Notes under the pieces: model-generated
Seen by the model: only the letters and a program-made list of their open reading frames with translations
Told to the model about the DNA's origin: nothing
Database searches by the model: none
Translations under genes and position numbers: made by a program
Origin: an uncultured Oscillospiraceae bacterium
GTDB taxonomy: Bacteria; Bacillota; Clostridia; Oscillospirales; Oscillospiraceae
Direction: 5' to 3'
NCBI GenBank assembly: GCA_904395905.1
Contig: CAJFNZ010000035.1
Location: forward strand, 1-37,711
DNA: 37,711 nt
In this document: positions 26,665 to 37,325 of the stretch, piece by piece
Layout: each line of letters opens with the position of its first letter
How positions within the stretch are numbered: the stretch's first letter is position 1

Positions 26665-28113
26665 TCAGCGGCCGGCCAGGTGGGCGGCCACCTCTTCCCG
26701 CTCGTCCAGGTGGGTCTTCTCCGTGCCGAGGATCTGATACGTCTCGTGGCCCTTCCCGGCCAGGACGATGATGTCGTCCTTCCGGGCGTGGTCCATGGCC
26801 CAGCGGATGGCCTGGCGGCGGTTCTCGATGACGACGTAGGGCCTGTCGGTTCCCCGGAAGCCCGCCACAATCTGGTCAATGATGGCGTTGGGGTCCTCGG
26901 TCCGGGGGTTGTCGGAGGTGATGACCGCCAGGTCGGACAGCTCCACGCCGATGCGCCCCATAATCGGCCGCTTGATGGGGTCGCGGTCGCCGCCGCAGCC
27001 GAAGACGGCGATGACCCGCCCCTTGCAGAAGCCCCGGACGGCCCGCAGCACATTCTCCAGCCCGTCGGGGGTGTGGGCGTAGTCGATGAGGACGGTGTAG
27101 TCCTTCCCCGGGGTGGGCACCACCTCGACGCGGCCCTTGACCCCCTGGGCGGCGGCCAGGGCCCGGGCGGCGGCGTCCAGGGGCAGCCCCAGGGCCGTGG
27201 AGGCCCCCAGGACCGCCAGGGCGTTGTAGACGGTGAAGCCGCCGGGGATTCCCAGCCGCACCCCGCAGGCCGCATCCCCGGTCCGGGCGGTGAAGGCCAC
27301 GTGGTCGGCCCCCAGCTCCACGTCGGAGGCCGTCAGATCCGCCGGCCGGCCGGCGGCGGAATACGTCAGCCACGGGCAGGGCGCGTCGGCCATGATGGCC
27401 GCGGCCGCGCCGTCGTCCACGTTCATGACGCCCCGGCCGCAGCGCTGGAAGAGCAGCGTCTTGGCCCGGCGGTATTCCTCCATGGTCTTGTGGAAATCCA
27501 AATGGTCCTCGGTCAGGTTCGTGAAGACCCCCACGGCGAAGGGCACGCAGTCCACCCGGTGGAGCACCAGGGCGTGGGAGGAGACCTCCATGACCGCGTG
27601 GGTGCAGCCGGCCTCCACCATCCGGGCGAAGAGCCCCTGGAGCTCGAAGCTCTCGGGGGTGGTCCGCTCGGTCTCCAGCACCTGCGGGCCAACCATGTTC
27701 TGGATGGTGCCCACCAGGCCCACCGGCCGGCCCAGGCACTGCTCCAGGACGGTCTTGAGGAGGTAGGTGACGGTGGTCTTGCCGTTGGTGCCGGTGACGC
27801 CGACGATGGTCAGCTTCTCCGCCGGGCGGCCGTACCAGTTGGCGCCCACCCGGGCCAGAGCCTCCCGGGTGGAGGCCACCCGGACGTAGGGGACGGGCGT
27901 CTCCGGCGGCCGCTCGCAGAGGACGGCCGCCGCCCCCCGCTCCAGGGCCATGGGGATGAACCGGTGGCCGTCGGCCGCGTAGCCGGTGATGGCCACGAAC
28001 AGCTCCCCGGGCCCGGTGGTGCGGGAGTCGTAGCTGACGCCGGCCACCTCCAGCTCCCGGTCGGCCTGCCACTCCAGGATTTCCACCCCTTCGAGCAGCT
28101 GGGACAGTTTCAT
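26665..28113 (-). CDS. murE: UDP-N-acetylmuramoyl-L-alanyl-D-glutamate--2,6-diaminopimelate ligase
   Basis: GVTGTNGKTTVTYLL; meso-DAP specificity motif DNPR (ITSDNPRTEDP). Confidence 0.96.
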   Translation of the reverse strand: MKLSQLLEGVEILEWQADRELEVAGVSYDSRTTGPGELFVAITGYAADGHRFIPMALERGAAAVLCERPPETPVPYVRVASTREALARVGANWYGRPAEKLTIVGVTGTNGKTTVTYLLKTVLEQCLGRPVGLVGTIQNMVGPQVLETERTTPESFELQGLFARMVEAGCTHAVMEVSSHALVLHRVDCVPFAVGVFTNLTEDHLDFHKTMEEYRRAKTLLFQRCGRGVMNVDDGAAAAIMADAPCPWLTYSAAGRPADLTASDVELGADHVAFTARTGDAACGVRLGIPGGFTVYNALAVLGASTALGLPLDAAARALAAAQGVKGRVEVVPTPGKDYTVLIDYAHTPDGLENVLRAVRGFCKGRVIAVFGCGGDRDPIKRPIMGRIGVELSDLAVITSDNPRTEDPNAIIDQIVAGFRGTDRPYVVIENRRQAIRWAMDHARKDDIIVLAGKGHETYQILGTEKTHLDEREEVAAHLAGR

Positions 28114-28136
28114 GGAACAGCCTCCCTTCCCGCGCC

Positions 28137-30482
28137 CTAGTCCTGGGCGCTGTGGTCGGTGAACTCCAGGGTGATCATCGTACCCCGCTCCACCTGGGTC
28201 TCCGCTTCGATGTCCTGATACGTGACGCTGACGTCACTGGTGGCCCGGTCCGTGCCGCGGGCCAGAATATAGAGGCCGTTTTCCGCGGCAACCTGGTTGG
28301 CCTGGGCCACGCTCATGCCGGTAAAGTCCGGGACCGTGACCTGCTCGGTGGGCTTCTCCGCGCCCATGTAGAGGATAATCTCCGAGGTGCCCGGCACGTC
28401 GGCGCCGGCCGTGGGCGTCATGTCGGTGACCGTCGCGCCTTCGCCCTCCACCCGATAAGTCAGGCTCCGCTCGGCCAGGGCGGCGGCGGCTTCGGTCTCC
28501 GTCATGCCGACCACATTGGGGACGGTGACGCTGACCTTGTCGATGTCGTCGTCGCTGTAGTTGGGCTCCACGCCCAGGTACGGCAGGATGTCCGTGAACA
28601 CGTCCCGGACCGTGGGGGCGGCCATGATGCCGCCGGAGATGTAGATGCCCGTGGACGTGGACGGGGTGTCCAGGGCCACCAGGACCACGTACTGCGGGTC
28701 GTCGATGGGGGCCACGCCCACAAAGGAGACGATTTTGTCCTCCACCGGCTGGCCGTTCTCGTCGTACTCGTCAATCTTCTCGGAGGTGCCGGTCTTGCCG
28801 CCCACCCGGTAGCCGGCCACCTGGGCGTTCTGGGCCGTGCCGGTGGTGACGACGTTCTCCATCAGCTGGCGCATGGTGGCCGAGGTCTCCTCGCTGATGA
28901 CCTGGCGGATGACGGTCCGCTCGTTCTGATAGACCACGCTGCCCTCGTCGTCCACCACCTGGCCCACCACGTAGGGCTCCACCAGGTAGCCGCCGTTGAC
29001 CACCGCCGAGATGGCCCGGACCAGCTGGATGGGGGTAATCTTGAAGGTCTGGCCGAAGGCCGCGGAGATGGCGTTGCTGATGCCGCCGTCGGCGGTGGGC
29101 GACAGCGCCTCCTGGCTGTAAAAATAGCCCACGGCCTCGCCGGGCAGGTCGATGCCGGTCTTTTCCAGAAGGCCGAAATCTCGGACGTAATTATAAAGGG
29201 TTTCGCCGCCCAGCGCAAGGCCAATGTTGGCGAAGGCGATGTTGCAGGAGTTCTCCAGGGCCTTGCCGGTGGTCTGCATCCCGTGGCCCTCGGCCTTCCA
29301 GCAGTGGAGCGTCTGCTCGCGGCCGGTGAAATCGGCCTGGCCGCCGCAGTAGAAGGTGTCCTCCAGGTCCACGGCCCCCTCCTCCAGGGCCGAGGCCAGG
29401 GTGATGAGCTTGAAGGTGGAGCCGGGCTCATAGCCGTCGGACACCGCCCGGTTGCGCCACTGGGACAGCCGGGCCTCCACCACGGCGTCGTTGTAGGCGG
29501 CCATGGCCTCCTCATAGGCGGCGCTGCCCTGGGGATAGCCGAGGGCCTCCTGGTAGAGGAGCTCCAGCTCCTCGCTGGTTTCCGTGTCGTAGATTTCCAG
29601 ATAGTTGTTGGGGTCGTAGCTGCCCAGGGTGGCCATGGCCAGGATCTCGCCGGTGTTCACGTCGGCGACGATGCCGAAGGCGCCGTTGAGGACGTCGTAC
29701 TTCTCGATGGCCGTCTCCATGTTTTTCTCCAGGTAATACTGGACCGTGGCGTCGATGGTCAGCACGAGGCTGTCGCCGTCGGAGGCGTCGTAGTATTTTT
29801 CATACGTGTAGAGCATCTCCGAGCCGCGGTTGCCCTTGGTGGTGATAATCTCCCCGGCCGTGCCCTGGAGATAGGCGTCGTAGTAGGCCTCGATGCCCTC
29901 GGCGCCCACGTTGTCGCTGTTGGTGAAGCCCAGCACCTGGGCGCAGAGCGTGCCGTAGGGGTACGTCCGGCGGGTGTCCGGCTCCAGATAGACGCCGGAG
30001 ATCTCGTTTTCATTGATAAACTCCCGGACCTGCTGGGACAGCTCCCCGTCGATTTTCCGCCGGATGACCTTGTAGCGCATGGTCGTATCGGCGGCCTGCT
30101 CATAGATGAAGCTCTCCTCCACGCCGAGGATCTCCGAGAGGCCCGTGGCGATGAGGTTCAGGTTCTGCTCCTTCGTGGCAATCTCGTTGGGGTCGAGGAA
30201 GACGTTCTCCACCGAGACCGACGTGGCCAGGATGTTCATATTCCGGTCGTAGATGACGCCCCGGGCCGCGGACAGCGACGTGCTGCGGGTCTGGTTGTTG
30301 ATGGCCATCTCGGTGTACTGGTCGTGGTCCACAATCATCAGCTGGAACAGCGTCGCCACCAGGGGCACAAACAGCAGCACCGCCCCCACCATCAGAATCA
30401 CCGTCCTGGTGAGAATGGTGCGGTTGGCCGCCTCCCGGACATCGCCGGAAGGCTTTCGGGTTCCTTGGGGTTTTCTTGCCAT
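28137..30482 (-). CDS. Class B penicillin-binding protein with two PASTA domains (SpoVD/PBP2-like)
   Basis: Transpeptidase motifs STFK, SCN, KTGT; PASTA repeats VTVPNVVGMTETEAAAAL and VTVPDFTGMSVAQANQVA; start MARKPQGTRKP. Confidence 0.93.
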   Translation of the reverse strand: MARKPQGTRKPSGDVREAANRTILTRTVILMVGAVLLFVPLVATLFQLMIVDHDQYTEMAINNQTRSTSLSAARGVIYDRNMNILATSVSVENVFLDPNEIATKEQNLNLIATGLSEILGVEESFIYEQAADTTMRYKVIRRKIDGELSQQVREFINENEISGVYLEPDTRRTYPYGTLCAQVLGFTNSDNVGAEGIEAYYDAYLQGTAGEIITTKGNRGSEMLYTYEKYYDASDGDSLVLTIDATVQYYLEKNMETAIEKYDVLNGAFGIVADVNTGEILAMATLGSYDPNNYLEIYDTETSEELELLYQEALGYPQGSAAYEEAMAAYNDAVVEARLSQWRNRAVSDGYEPGSTFKLITLASALEEGAVDLEDTFYCGGQADFTGREQTLHCWKAEGHGMQTTGKALENSCNIAFANIGLALGGETLYNYVRDFGLLEKTGIDLPGEAVGYFYSQEALSPTADGGISNAISAAFGQTFKITPIQLVRAISAVVNGGYLVEPYVVGQVVDDEGSVVYQNERTVIRQVISEETSATMRQLMENVVTTGTAQNAQVAGYRVGGKTGTSEKIDEYDENGQPVEDKIVSFVGVAPIDDPQYVVLVALDTPSTSTGIYISGGIMAAPTVRDVFTDILPYLGVEPNYSDDDIDKVSVTVPNVVGMTETEAAAALAERSLTYRVEGEGATVTDMTPTAGADVPGTSEIILYMGAEKPTEQVTVPDFTGMSVAQANQVAAENGLYILARGTDRATSDVSVTYQDIEAETQVERGTMITLEFTDHSAQD

Positions 30483-30513
30483 ACTACCTCCTGCACATCC
30501 TGGGAAATCGGAA

Positions 30514-30625
30514 CATGGGCGGAAGGTGACCCTGCCGCCCATGCGTCTCCCCCGCTGCAATCCTGCCGTCCCCGGGATCCCGGGACGGCCGCCGCCGGGC
30601 GGGTGGTACCGAAAGGGAGTACCAC
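30514..30625. repeat. Cluster of three stem-loops between ftsL-like and the PASTA PBP gene
   Basis: CATGGGCGG/CCGCCCATG (30514-30543), GCCGTCCC/GGGACGGC (30565-30589), GTGGTAC/GTACCAC (30603-30625). Confidence 0.75.
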
Positions 30626-30655
30626 GCGTTCCTCGCCATTACTATATGTGGGCCG

Positions 30656-31186
30656 CTAGGACAGGTATGACACCAGGCTCTCCACGGCGCCCCGCAGGGC
30701 TTGGAAAACGGAGGCCAGGAAGCCCGGCGACTGCTCGCCCAGCACCTCGGCCCGGTCGGCGCTGGTCAGATTCAGGTACACCGTCTCGATGGACGTGGGC
30801 TGCACCATGCCCAGCTCCCGGGCGCGCGTTTCAATGGCCGCCAGGTCAATCTGCCCCTCGTACTGGGAGGTCAGGGCCTGCTGCTCCTCCTGGAGGGCGG
30901 CCAGCTCCTCCTGGAGCCGCCCCACCTCCGAGGTGGCCTCGTACAGCTGCACATAGCTGAAAATGACCATCACCAGCATCAGCGCCGCCGCCACCAGCCC
31001 GAGGGCCGCAAAGGGCGAGACGGCGGTCTTGGCCTTGACCCGCTGCCGCCGCACCGGGCGGGGCCGCTCCTCGGGGAGGCCGGGGCCCCGGGGCTTCGGG
31101 ACGGCGTTGCCGTAGGTCCGGATGTCGTAAGCCGCCGAGCCGTTGGAGCGGTATCGGCTGCCGCGCAGGTCTTGGGAAGCTGCCAT
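30656..31186 (-). CDS. ftsL: FtsL-like septum-formation bitopic protein
   Basis: Basic N-terminus, one TM, coiled-coil EVGRLQEELAALQEEQQALTSQYE, position between rsmH and PBP. Confidence 0.8.
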   Translation of the reverse strand: MAASQDLRGSRYRSNGSAAYDIRTYGNAVPKPRGPGLPEERPRPVRRQRVKAKTAVSPFAALGLVAAALMLVMVIFSYVQLYEATSEVGRLQEELAALQEEQQALTSQYEGQIDLAAIETRARELGMVQPTSIETVYLNLTSADRAEVLGEQSPGFLASVFQALRGAVESLVSYLS

Positions 31187-31231
31187 GGAAGATCCGCTCC
31201 TTTCCGGAAAGAATTGGCCCGGCGCCGGCCG

Positions 31232-32164
31232 TCACAGTTTTTCGGCCACCCGCAGCTTGGCGCTGCGGGCCCGCGGGTTGCGCTCCAGCTCCTCGGGGCC
31301 GGAGACGATGGGTTTTTTCGTGAGGATCCGCACCTGCGGCGTCCGGCCGCAGACGCACACCGGGAAGCTGGGCGGGCAGATGCAGCCCCGGGCCGCCTCC
31401 TGCATGGCGTTTTTCACCAGCCGGTCCTCCAGCGAGTGGAAGGTGATGACGGCCAGCCGGCCGCCGGTCCGCAGCCGGGGCACCGCCCGGCGGAGCATCT
31501 CGTCCACGGCCGCCAGCTCGTCGTTGACGGCGATGCGGATGGCCTGGAAGGTCCGCTTGGCCGGGTGCTGCTTCTCCCGCAGGGCCTGGGGCGGCATGGC
31601 CCCGCGGACGACGTCCACCAGCTCCAGGGTGGTGGCGATGGGCCGCTCCGCCCTGCGCCGGACGACGGCCGCGGCAATCTGCGGGGCGTAGCGCTCCTCG
31701 CCGTAGGCGTAGAGGATCCGCCGCAGCTCCTCCTGGGGCCACCGGTTGACCACCTCATAGGCCGTCAGCCCCTGCTCGCCGTCCATGCGCATATCCAGCG
31801 GCGCGTCGGCCATGTAGGAAAAGCCCCGGGCCGCGTCGTCCAGCTGGGGCGACGAGACGCCCAGGTCAAAGAGCATCCCGTCCACCTGGCCGACGCCCAG
31901 GTTGTCGAGGAGCTCGTCCAGCTGCCGGAAGTTCCCGCGGACCAGGGTCACCCGGTCCTGCCAGGGCCGGAGCCGCTCGGCCGCGGCCGCCAGGGCCGCC
32001 GGGTCCCGGTCCACGCCGATGAGGCGGCCGGTTGTCAGCTGCCGGGCAATCTCCCGGCTGTGGCCGGCGCCGCCGAGGGTGCCGTCCAGATAGACGCCGT
32101 CGGGCCGCACGGCCAGCGCCTCGAGGCACTCGCGCAGCAGCACCGACACGTGTTGAAATTCCAT
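31232..32164 (-). CDS. rsmH: 16S rRNA (cytosine1402-N4)-methyltransferase
   Basis: MEFQHVSVLLRECLEAL; DGTLGGAGHSREI; FDLGVSSPQLDDAARGFSYMADAPLDMRMD. Confidence 0.97.
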   Translation of the reverse strand: MEFQHVSVLLRECLEALAVRPDGVYLDGTLGGAGHSREIARQLTTGRLIGVDRDPAALAAAAERLRPWQDRVTLVRGNFRQLDELLDNLGVGQVDGMLFDLGVSSPQLDDAARGFSYMADAPLDMRMDGEQGLTAYEVVNRWPQEELRRILYAYGEERYAPQIAAAVVRRRAERPIATTLELVDVVRGAMPPQALREKQHPAKRTFQAIRIAVNDELAAVDEMLRRAVPRLRTGGRLAVITFHSLEDRLVKNAMQEAARGCICPPSFPVCVCGRTPQVRILTKKPIVSGPEELERNPRARSAKLRVAEKL

Positions 32165-32580
32165 CAGAAGCCCAGCTCCTCCATGGCCGCGGCCACGTTC
32201 TCCGGCGTCAGGGTCTCCTGCTCCAACGCCTCATAGGCCGCCGAATCCCAGATCTCCGCGTGGCCGCCCTGGCCGATGAAGGTGACCTCCTGGCCCAGGC
32301 CGGCGTACTGGCGCAGGTCGGCCGGTATCAGGAAGCGCCCCTGGCGGTCCGGCTCGCACTTGGCCGCGTTGGCGAAGAGGAAGCGCATCTTCCGGGACTG
32401 GGACATGGGCAGGTTGTTGTACCGCTCGAGGATCTTCGCCCACCCCTCCTCGGTGTAGACCGACAGGCAGTGGTCCAGGCCCAGCGTCACGTAGAACGCC
32501 TCGCCCAGCTCCTCGCGCAGCTTGGCCGGCACAAAGAGACGGCCCTTGGGGTCTACCGCATGTTTGTATTTCCCGTACAT
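32164..32580 (-). CDS. mraZ: Transcriptional regulator MraZ
   Basis: MYGKYKHAVDPKGRLFVPAKLREELG...DRQGRFLIPADLRQYAGL; ends on the rsmH start. Confidence 0.96.
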   Translation of the reverse strand: MYGKYKHAVDPKGRLFVPAKLREELGEAFYVTLGLDHCLSVYTEEGWAKILERYNNLPMSQSRKMRFLFANAAKCEPDRQGRFLIPADLRQYAGLGQEVTFIGQGGHAEIWDSAAYEALEQETLTPENVAAAMEELGF

Positions 32581-32606
32581 TCGGCCGACCCCCTTCCGTC
32601 CGCTTT

Positions 32607-32641
32607 CCACTGTGCGCCATTTTTTATCCCTTTCGCTCCAC
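32607..32641 (-). promoter_or_regulatory. Candidate MraZ-binding direct repeats
   Basis: Four TGG/GGG triplets on the - strand (CCA at 32638, CCC at 32628, CCA at 32617, CCA at 32607) spaced 10/11/10 bp, between the mraZ promoter and mraZ. Confidence 0.45.
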
Positions 32642-32649
32642 TTATCTAT

Positions 32650-32678
32650 ACTATACCGTGTTCGTTTCGAGATTGCAA
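32650..32678 (-). promoter_or_regulatory. Promoter of the dcw cluster (Pmra-like)
   Basis: TTGCAA-N17-TATAGT on the - strand upstream of mraZ. Confidence 0.65.
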
Positions 32679-32994
32679 TCCCCGCAGCGAATTTTCTGCG
32701 TGAAAATTTTGGCACATTTCTGGTGTTTCGTCCAGTTTTTCCGATTTTTGAACGTATGTTCGCAATCCCCGCCGGCCGGGCGGCGGCCCGCTGCCGCCCC
32801 ATGCCGCCGCCCGGTCCCGTGCCGGCTCCTCCCGCCTTTGGGCAACTTGTTGGCCGCAAAAACCGTCTAATTTCAATCCCCGTCCCGCCCCATCGCTTCC
32901 GCCGGCGATTCCCATGAAACCCCGCGATGGCGGCGCTTTCCCCTCCAACGGCCGGCGCCCGGCAACGCGCAAGAGGCGGCCCCGTTGGAAGCAA

Positions 32995-33024
32995 ACCGGC
33001 GGCCCGCCGCAGCGGACCGCCGGT
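32995..33024 (-). terminator. Intrinsic terminator of the clpC-like gene
   Basis: 13-bp stem with one G-U pair, ACCGGCGGTCCGC / GCGGGCCGCCGGT, TTTGCTT downstream on -. Confidence 0.65.
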
Positions 33025-33048
33025 CATTTTGCCGAACTGGTTTCGATT

Positions 33049-35385
<2,337 letters not shown>

Positions 35386-35403
35386 GGTTCCGCCTCCTTT
35401 GTC

Positions 35404-35424
35404 CGCTGAGAAGTTTTCCCAGCG
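35404..35424. promoter_or_regulatory. Candidate operator upstream of the clpC-like gene
   Basis: Imperfect palindrome CGCTGAGAAGTTTTCCCAGCG just downstream of a TATAAT box (35433-35438, - strand). Confidence 0.3.
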
Positions 35425-35478
35425 GCGGCGGAATTATACCCCTTCCCCGGGAATCTCCGGCGCGCCGCGCGGAAGAAA

Positions 35479-35509
35479 AAAAGGACGGCTCCGATGGAGC
35501 CGTCCTTTT
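35479..35509. terminator. Intrinsic terminator of rplS
   Basis: 14-bp stem AAAAGGACGGCTCC / GGAGCCGTCCTTTT, U-tract on -. Confidence 0.92.
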
Positions 35510-35517
35510 CGTCGGGA

Positions 35518-35859
35518 TTACACCTTTTCCTTGACCTTGGCAGCCTTGCCCAGGCGGTCGCGCAGGTAGTAGAGCTTGGCCCGGCGGACCTTGCCGTGGC
35601 GAACCACCTCAATCTTCTCCAGCAGCGGGGAGTGGAGCTGGAAGACCTTCTCACAGCCCACGCCGTAGCTGAGGCGGCGGACGGTGATGGACTCCTCGAG
35701 GCCGCCGTGCTTCTTGGCGATGACGGTGCCCTCGAACACCTGGACTCTCTCGCGGGAGCCTTCCTTAATCTTCACATGAACGCGGACCGTGTCGCCCACG
35801 CTGACCTGGGGCGCGTCCTCCTTCATGTACTGGCTGGCCAGTGCCTTCATCAGATCCAT
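35518..35859 (-). CDS. rplS: 50S ribosomal protein L19
   Basis: [53 protein letters not shown]...ERVFQLHSP-type conserved L19 sequence. Confidence 0.98.
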   Translation of the reverse strand: MDLMKALASQYMKEDAPQVSVGDTVRVHVKIKEGSRERVQVFEGTVIAKKHGGLEESITVRRLSYGVGCEKVFQLHSPLLEKIEVVRHGKVRRAKLYYLRDRLGKAAKVKEKV

Positions 35860-35864
35860 GTTTC

Positions 35865-35954
35865 TTGTCCTCCTTGCAGATTCGGACGTTCATGCCGCAG
35901 GGAACGCCGCAGCACCGCAGTGCCGGCAGCGGCAGAGGACCACCCGTAAAGACC
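35865..35954 (-). ncRNA. Candidate L19 (rplS) mRNA leader
   Basis: Structured, GC-rich 5' UTR between the promoter and RBS; terminal GCAGG...CTGC pairing and 'GCATGAACGTCCGAATCTGCAAGGAGG' next to the rplS start. Confidence 0.45.
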
Positions 35955-35959
35955 TGCTC

Positions 35960-35988
35960 ATTCTACCACGGATGTCCCGAAAAAGCAA
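35960..35988 (-). promoter_or_regulatory. Promoter of rplS
   Basis: TTGCTT-N17-TAGAAT on the - strand. Confidence 0.6.
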
Positions 35989-36016
35989 GGAGTTTTTCGG
36001 GGAATTTGCGGTGATT

Positions 36017-37207
36017 TCAGCCCATGACCGACCGGAGCGCCCCGCCCAGGAGCTTGACGCCCTCGACAATCCGGTCGTCCTCCATGGTGGAGTAGTTCAG
36101 GCGGAAGGCCGAGCACGGCGCGTCCATGTCCACCATGAAGGTGCTGCCGGGCACGAAGACCACCTTCTGGGCGATGCACGCCTTGGCCACCTCGCGGGTG
36201 TCGTAGCCGCCGTGCATATCGCACCAGACGAAGAGGCCCCCCTTGGGCACCGTGTGGGTCACGGCCTTGGGCAGGTACTCGTCGATGGCGTCGAGCATCA
36301 CCTGGCACTTGTGCCGGTAGAGGACGCGCATCTTGGCGATGCTCTCGTCGATGTCGTACCGCTTCAGGTACTCGTACGTCATCAGCTGGTTCAGGATGGG
36401 CGTGTGGACGTCGGCGTTCTGCTTGGAGTCCACCATCTTGACGACGACGTCCTTCTGGGCCACGGCGTAGCCCACGCGGAGGCCGGGCGAGAGGATCTTC
36501 GAGAAGGAGTTGCAGTAGATGACGATGCCCTCGGTGTCCATGGACTTGTACGTCGGCAGCTTCGTGCCGTCAAAGGTCAACTCGCCGTAGGGGTTGTCCT
36601 CGAGAATCATCACGCCGTGGCGGACGCAGGCGTCGTAGACGGCCCGGCGCTTCTCCAGGCTGGTGGTAATGCCAGTGGGGTTGTGGAAGCTGGGAATCGT
36701 GTAAAAGAGCTTGGCGTTCCGGTTCTCCTCCATCGCCCGCTCCAGCGCGGCCACGTCCACGCCGTCCTCCTCCAGCTTCACACCCACCAGGCGGGCCGCA
36801 AAGGCCCGGAAGGAGTTCAGCGCGCCCACGAAGCTGGGCTCCTCCACCAGCACCACGTCGCCCTCGTCGCAGAACACCTTCGCGGCCAGGTCCACCGCCT
36901 GGGTGCCGCCGGTGACGATGAACAGGTCGTCAAACTCCCGGCCGATGCCGTCGTGCGCCTTGAGCCGCTCCACCATCAGCTGGCGGAAGGGGGCATAGCC
37001 CCGGGGGGTGTTGTACTGGAGGGCCAGGGCGGGCTGCTCCAGCAGCAGCTCCCGGGCAATCTCCGCCAGGGCCACGTTGGGGAACGTCTCCGTGGCCGGA
37101 TTGCCGCCGGCCAGGGAGATGACCGACGGGTCGCCGGCAAAGCGGAGAATTTCTTCCACGGCCGAGCCGCTGATTTGATTGGCCTTGTTCGAGAATCGGT
37201 ACTGCAT
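36017..37207 (-). CDS. PLP-dependent aminotransferase (MocR/2-aminoadipate transaminase-like fold I)
   Basis: ISLAGGNPATETFP; IPSFHNPTGITTSLEKR; ILEDNPYGELTF; PLP lysine SFSKILSPGLRVGY. Confidence 0.92.
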   Translation of the reverse strand: MQYRFSNKANQISGSAVEEILRFAGDPSVISLAGGNPATETFPNVALAEIARELLLEQPALALQYNTPRGYAPFRQLMVERLKAHDGIGREFDDLFIVTGGTQAVDLAAKVFCDEGDVVLVEEPSFVGALNSFRAFAARLVGVKLEEDGVDVAALERAMEENRNAKLFYTIPSFHNPTGITTSLEKRRAVYDACVRHGVMILEDNPYGELTFDGTKLPTYKSMDTEGIVIYCNSFSKILSPGLRVGYAVAQKDVVVKMVDSKQNADVHTPILNQLMTYEYLKRYDIDESIAKMRVLYRHKCQVMLDAIDEYLPKAVTHTVPKGGLFVWCDMHGGYDTREVAKACIAQKVVFVPGSTFMVDMDAPCSAFRLNYSTMEDDRIVEGVKLLGGALRSVMG

Positions 37208-37243
37208 GGTCTGTCCCCTTTTCTTTGGTGATTTATCGCTTTA

Positions 37244-37272
37244 TTATACTGCATTTCCGCCGGCCCGTCAAC
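37244..37272 (-). promoter_or_regulatory. Promoter of the aminotransferase gene
   Basis: TTGACG-N17-TATAAT on the - strand. Confidence 0.75.
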
Positions 37273-37325
37273 CGGCGGGCCCGCAAAACGGCGAAGCGGG
37301 CCGCGTGATGCGGCCCGCCCGATTT

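Noticed and set aside
26434-28140. 568-aa + strand ORF opposite murE/murF
   Set aside because: Antisense frame of murE with repetitive GDGV/HP-type translation.
29400-29600. Insertion in the PBP transpeptidase domain (ELELLYQEALGYPQGSAAYEEAMAAYNDAVVEARLSQW) as a novel domain
   Set aside because: It sits just before the STFK motif, where SpoVD-like PBPs are variable; likely a lineage loop rather than a new domain.
30595-30640. T-box riboswitch between ftsL-like and PBP genes
   Set aside because: Only a short GTGGTAC/GTACCAC resemblance; no specifier stem, AG-bulge or full T-box sequence was seen, and the context (dcw operon) is unexpected.
37296-37318. GCGGGCCGC/GCGGCCCGC hairpin downstream of thrS as its terminator
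   Set aside because: The stem is strong, but the T-run (GATTTTTAT) lies on the + strand side; on the - strand only a delayed TTTT follows, so I could not support it as the thrS terminator.
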